A stretch of DNA of 55,511 bases from an uncultured Clostridium sp. (GTDB taxonomy: Bacteria; Bacillota; Clostridia; Clostridiales; Clostridiaceae). Each line of letters starts with the position of its first letter. Positions within the stretch are counted from its first letter, which is position 1. Of the stretch, positions 52,918-55,511 are shown piece by piece. The stretch is from contig CAKVEW010000021.1 in the NCBI GenBank assembly GCA_934746015.1, positions 1-55,511 on the forward strand, written 5' to 3'. The notes under the pieces are model-generated. The model searched no databases, was not told the DNA's origin, and saw nothing but the letters and a program-made list of their open reading frames with translations. Position numbers and translations under genes: made by a program.

Positions 52918-54003
52918 ATGAAGTTTTCAGAAGCAATTAATACTGTTGAATTGGTATTAGAATCAGGTAGTGTTCCTTTAATAATTGGTGAGGCAGGTAT
53001 AGGAAAGACTTCCTTAGTAAAGAGGATATGTAATGAAGAAAATTATTATTTAGTAAATATAGATGCTAACCTTTTAAAAGAAGGTGAAATAGGTGGACTT
53101 CCAATAGTTGATGGTGGAAGAACAAGATATGCAACTCACTATAAGCTATTAGAAATTGAAAAAGCAGTATCAGATAGTAAGTATAATGGAGTCCTACTAT
53201 TTATAGATGAGCTTAACAGATGTGAACATGCTGTTCAACAAGAACTTATGAATTTAATATTAAATAGAGAAATTAATGGATATAAACTAAATGACAATGT
53301 GAAAATAGTAGCAGCAATGAATCCTTCTAACAAATATGATGGCTTTGAAGATAGTGATTATCAAGTTGTTGACATGGATAATGCACAAGAAGATAGATTT
53401 GTTTGGATAGAATTAAGTTCAGATATTAAGGAATGGATAAAATGGGCTATGGGTGATGAAGTAAGTGTGCATGATCATATTATAGAATTTTTATCAAGTT
53501 TCCCAGAATATTTAAATGTTACAAATTCAAATGAATCAATTAAGGCTACACCAAGAAGCTGGGAAAGAGTAGCTAAGGCCTATAATGTATATTTAAAAAA
53601 TACAGAAGCCTATTCAATAGATACTTTTTACAATGTAGTTAAAGGAAATTTAGGAGTAAGTATTGCAACTGATTTTATTAATTACATTAAAAATATAAAA
53701 AATCCATTAATTAAGCCAGCAGATTTATTCTCATATATGATTTTACCTATTGAGGTGAAAGAACAAATAAGAGGGGAAAGCCATTCAAGATTATATATAC
53801 TAGCTAAAAATTCTATAAGATATTTAAATGAAAATAATAATGAAGTAAATAGAAAGTTATTCTCAGACTTGTTAACTTGCTATCCAAAGGATTTAAGACT
53901 TGGAATTATGAAAGAGATAAAAGGTGATGTTAAAGAAGAAACTTATAGGGATTTATTAAATGAAGATATGTTCTTAGATTCATTCTTTAACATATATGAA
54001 TAG
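52918..54003 (+). CDS. MoxR-like AAA+ ATPase
   Basis: A 361-aa AAA+ ATPase. Walker A is GEAGIGKT (24-31), Walker B is LLFIDELNR, and sensor 1 is VAAMNPSNKYDGF. An arginine in NAQEDRF and a helical lid with ATPRSWERV are also seen. MoxR-type ATPases act as chaperones with VWA-domain partners, which is the next gene (11 bp later). The ATG at 52918 has GAGGTG in front; the earlier in-frame start at 52882 overlaps the previous gene and has no site. Confidence 0.88.
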   Translation: MKFSEAINTVELVLESGSVPLIIGEAGIGKTSLVKRICNEENYYLVNIDANLLKEGEIGGLPIVDGGRTRYATHYKLLEIEKAVSDSKYNGVLLFIDELNRCEHAVQQELMNLILNREINGYKLNDNVKIVAAMNPSNKYDGFEDSDYQVVDMDNAQEDRFVWIELSSDIKEWIKWAMGDEVSVHDHIIEFLSSFPEYLNVTNSNESIKATPRSWERVAKAYNVYLKNTEAYSIDTFYNVVKGNLGVSIATDFINYIKNIKNPLIKPADLFSYMILPIEVKEQIRGESHSRLYILAKNSIRYLNENNNEVNRKLFSDLLTCYPKDLRLGIMKEIKGDVKEETYRDLLNEDMFLDSFFNIYE

Positions 54004-54014
54004 GATGAAGTCTT

Positions 54015-55358
54015 ATGGTATTTGAAGAAAAAAGAGATGCTTTATTAAAGAAAGCTTATGATATAAAGGAAAATGGAGAAGTTCATAGTAGATTTGAAAG
54101 AGAATTTTTTTCACTAGTTGAAAGTGTAATTATTGATATGCTTGAAGGCGAGGACAATTTCTTTGGACAATTTTTAGTAAGAATAGAGAGAAGTATTAGA
54201 TTTAATATTACATGGCCATTGGCAACAGTGCCTAAAATGCAAGGCTTTAAGATGTATTTTAATCCATTACTTTTCCTATATTGTGATAAAAGAGAAATGC
54301 AAGCATTATTTAAACATGAAATTTATCATATTATGTATGGACACTATGAAAGAGAAAGAGTTCTTAAACAAAAATATACAAATCTTGCAGTTAACTTAGC
54401 CTTAGATATATCTATAAATCAGTTTATTAAGTATCTTCCAGGATATAGCTATAAACTTGATAGAGTTAATATAGAATATAGTGCTAATTTAGAAGAGGAT
54501 AAGCCTATTGAAATTTATGCAGAAGAAATCGAAAAGGCTATTAAATCTAAGATAGGCGATAGTATTAAGGATGACAAAAATAATGATATAGGTGAAATGA
54601 TAGATATTTCTAAAGCACATGATGTATGGGAAGAAAGTACACTTAATCAAGATTCAATAAAGGATATGACTAAGAAAACAGCAATTAGTTCTTATAATGA
54701 AAAAGCTCCTAAGGATATAGTAGGAATAATAAATTCTTATTCAGAAAAGGCTGAAATATCTTGGCAGGATGCACTTAAGAAGGTAATACCATCATTAAGA
54801 GCAGGAGAAAAGAAAACTATAATGAGAAGAAATAGAAGACAACCTGAAAGATTAGATTTAAGAGGAAGCCTTCCTAATAATGTTCCTGAGGTTATAGTTG
54901 CTTTAGATATCAGTGCTTCTATGAGTGAAGAAGAATTTAATAAGATATTAATTGAAGTCTTAGAAATAACTAGAACTAGAACAAATAAAATAACAGTAAT
55001 AGAATGCGATAATGAAATAAGACGTATATATGAAATAAAATCTAAAAATGATATTAAAAAGAGATCTGCTAAAAATGGATCAACAAAGTTTTCTCCTGTA
55101 TTTAGATATATAAGGGAAAATAAATTAAGAAATTCAGTACTTATATACTTTACAGATGGAGTTGGAGAAAAGGAATTAGAAGTAAAACCTTTTAAACCTA
55201 ATACAATTTGGGTAATAACTGGAGATGAAGATTTATCTTTAGAAGAGCCCTATGGAGAAATAAAGAGAATTTCTATAAAAGTAGAAAAGGGTGAAGGTGG
55301 GACTGCTGGATTAGAAATGATAAAGGAATATCAACAAGAGCATGGAAGATATTTCTAA
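54015..55358 (+). CDS. Putative metallopeptidase/VWA-like domain protein (DUF2201)
   Basis: A 447-aa protein with an N-terminal putative metallopeptidase domain and a C-terminal VWA-like domain. The first has HEIYHIMYGH (H101, E102, H105, H110), an HExxH-type zinc site. The second has the MIDAS motif DISAS (D298, S300, S302) and FTDG (D381). Such proteins partner MoxR-like ATPases. No signal peptide or membrane helix is present, so the complex should be cytoplasmic. It is the last gene of the operon, followed by a hairpin terminator. Confidence 0.85.
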   Translation: MVFEEKRDALLKKAYDIKENGEVHSRFEREFFSLVESVIIDMLEGEDNFFGQFLVRIERSIRFNITWPLATVPKMQGFKMYFNPLLFLYCDKREMQALFKHEIYHIMYGHYERERVLKQKYTNLAVNLALDISINQFIKYLPGYSYKLDRVNIEYSANLEEDKPIEIYAEEIEKAIKSKIGDSIKDDKNNDIGEMIDISKAHDVWEESTLNQDSIKDMTKKTAISSYNEKAPKDIVGIINSYSEKAEISWQDALKKVIPSLRAGEKKTIMRRNRRQPERLDLRGSLPNNVPEVIVALDISASMSEEEFNKILIEVLEITRTRTNKITVIECDNEIRRIYEIKSKNDIKKRSAKNGSTKFSPVFRYIRENKLRNSVLIYFTDGVGEKELEVKPFKPNTIWVITGDEDLSLEEPYGEIKRISIKVEKGEGGTAGLEMIKEYQQEHGRYF

Positions 55359-55436
55359 TACAATTTAAAAGTAATATTGGAATATAAAGTGTATTATTGT
55401 TTATATAATATGAAATAATTATAATAATCAGTTTTA

Positions 55437-55476
55437 GGGGCTGTCGCACTAAAAGTTAGTGCACAGCTCCTTTTTT
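55437..55476 (+). terminator. Terminator of the MoxR/VWA operon, repeat-like hairpin
   Basis: GGGGCTGTCGCACTAA (55437-55452) pairs with TTAGTGCACAGCTCC (55456-55470), with one bulged C and one G-T pair, followed by six T residues. The core is shared with the hairpin after surE. Confidence 0.75.
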
Positions 55477-55491
55477 GATAAAATAAATAAA

Positions 55492-55510
55492 CCCCAGACT
55501 TTAAAAGTCT
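55492..55510. repeat. Partial inverted repeat at the window edge
   Basis: CCCCAGACTTT is followed by AAAAGTCT before the sequence ends. It looks like the first half of a terminator or repeat hairpin whose outer G-run lies beyond the window. Confidence 0.3.
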
Positions 55511-55511
55511 A

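Overview
The window looks like chromosome of a low-GC Firmicute, most likely Clostridium sensu stricto. The DNA is very AT-rich, ribosome binding sites are strong AGGAGG types, TTG starts occur, and intrinsic terminators with T-runs are everywhere. The gene set also fits: a Man-family PTS, a BceAB-type transporter, several OmpR/HisKA two-component systems, a purine riboswitch, VanW and CotH proteins. The species cannot be fixed from the sequence. No rRNA, tRNA or CRISPR array was seen. The only mobile DNA is the 5' tip of an IS3-family (IS150-like) element at the left edge.

Left part (1-12.4 kb): a flavin reductase-like protein, a DusA-type tRNA-dihydrouridine synthase and a small membrane protein on the minus strand, then the remains of a decayed membrane gene. 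Single plus-strand genes follow: a short-chain dehydrogenase, a GH1 6-phospho-beta-glucosidase and a stand-alone molybdopterin oxidoreductase. A complete minus-strand branched-chain amino-acid ABC operon (livJ-H-M-G-F) comes next, with a visible promoter.

Envelope block (12.4-26 kb): an operon of a polyprenyl-phosphate glycosyltransferase, a truncated DUF2304-like protein, an EmrE-like small transporter and a GT-C-type membrane glycosyltransferase ends in its own two-component system. A MATE pump and an NCS2 purine permease follow, the latter under a guanine-class riboswitch whose antiterminator pairing can be read directly. Next is a minus-strand VTC polyphosphate polymerase / DUF4956 / CotH operon, divergent from another two-component system.

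Middle (26-38.7 kb): small single genes, then a divergent sugar locus. On the minus strand lie three SIS-domain enzymes, a HAD phosphatase and a pentulose/hexulose-phosphate 3-epimerase. On the plus strand lie mannose-family PTS EIIB-C-D, a HAD phosphatase, EIIA, a DeoC-type aldolase and a GntR/HutC regulator. The shared 320-bp promoter region has a 9-bp-arm inverted repeat and a CodY-like box. The locus probably imports and dismantles a phosphorylated amino sugar or sugar-amino-acid conjugate.

Right part (38.8-55.5 kb): a BceRS-like two-component system is separated by about 3.4 kb (GNAT, small membrane protein, VanW protein, membrane HExxH protein) from a BceAB-like ABC transporter, which has a perfect TNACA-N4-TGTAA site upstream. 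Then come a membrane protein, a luciferase-like monooxygenase, SurE, a cell-wall amidase, TetR plus a rhomboid-like protein lacking an obvious catalytic motif, and a final operon of a repeat protein, a MoxR-like AAA+ ATPase and a metallopeptidase/VWA protein.
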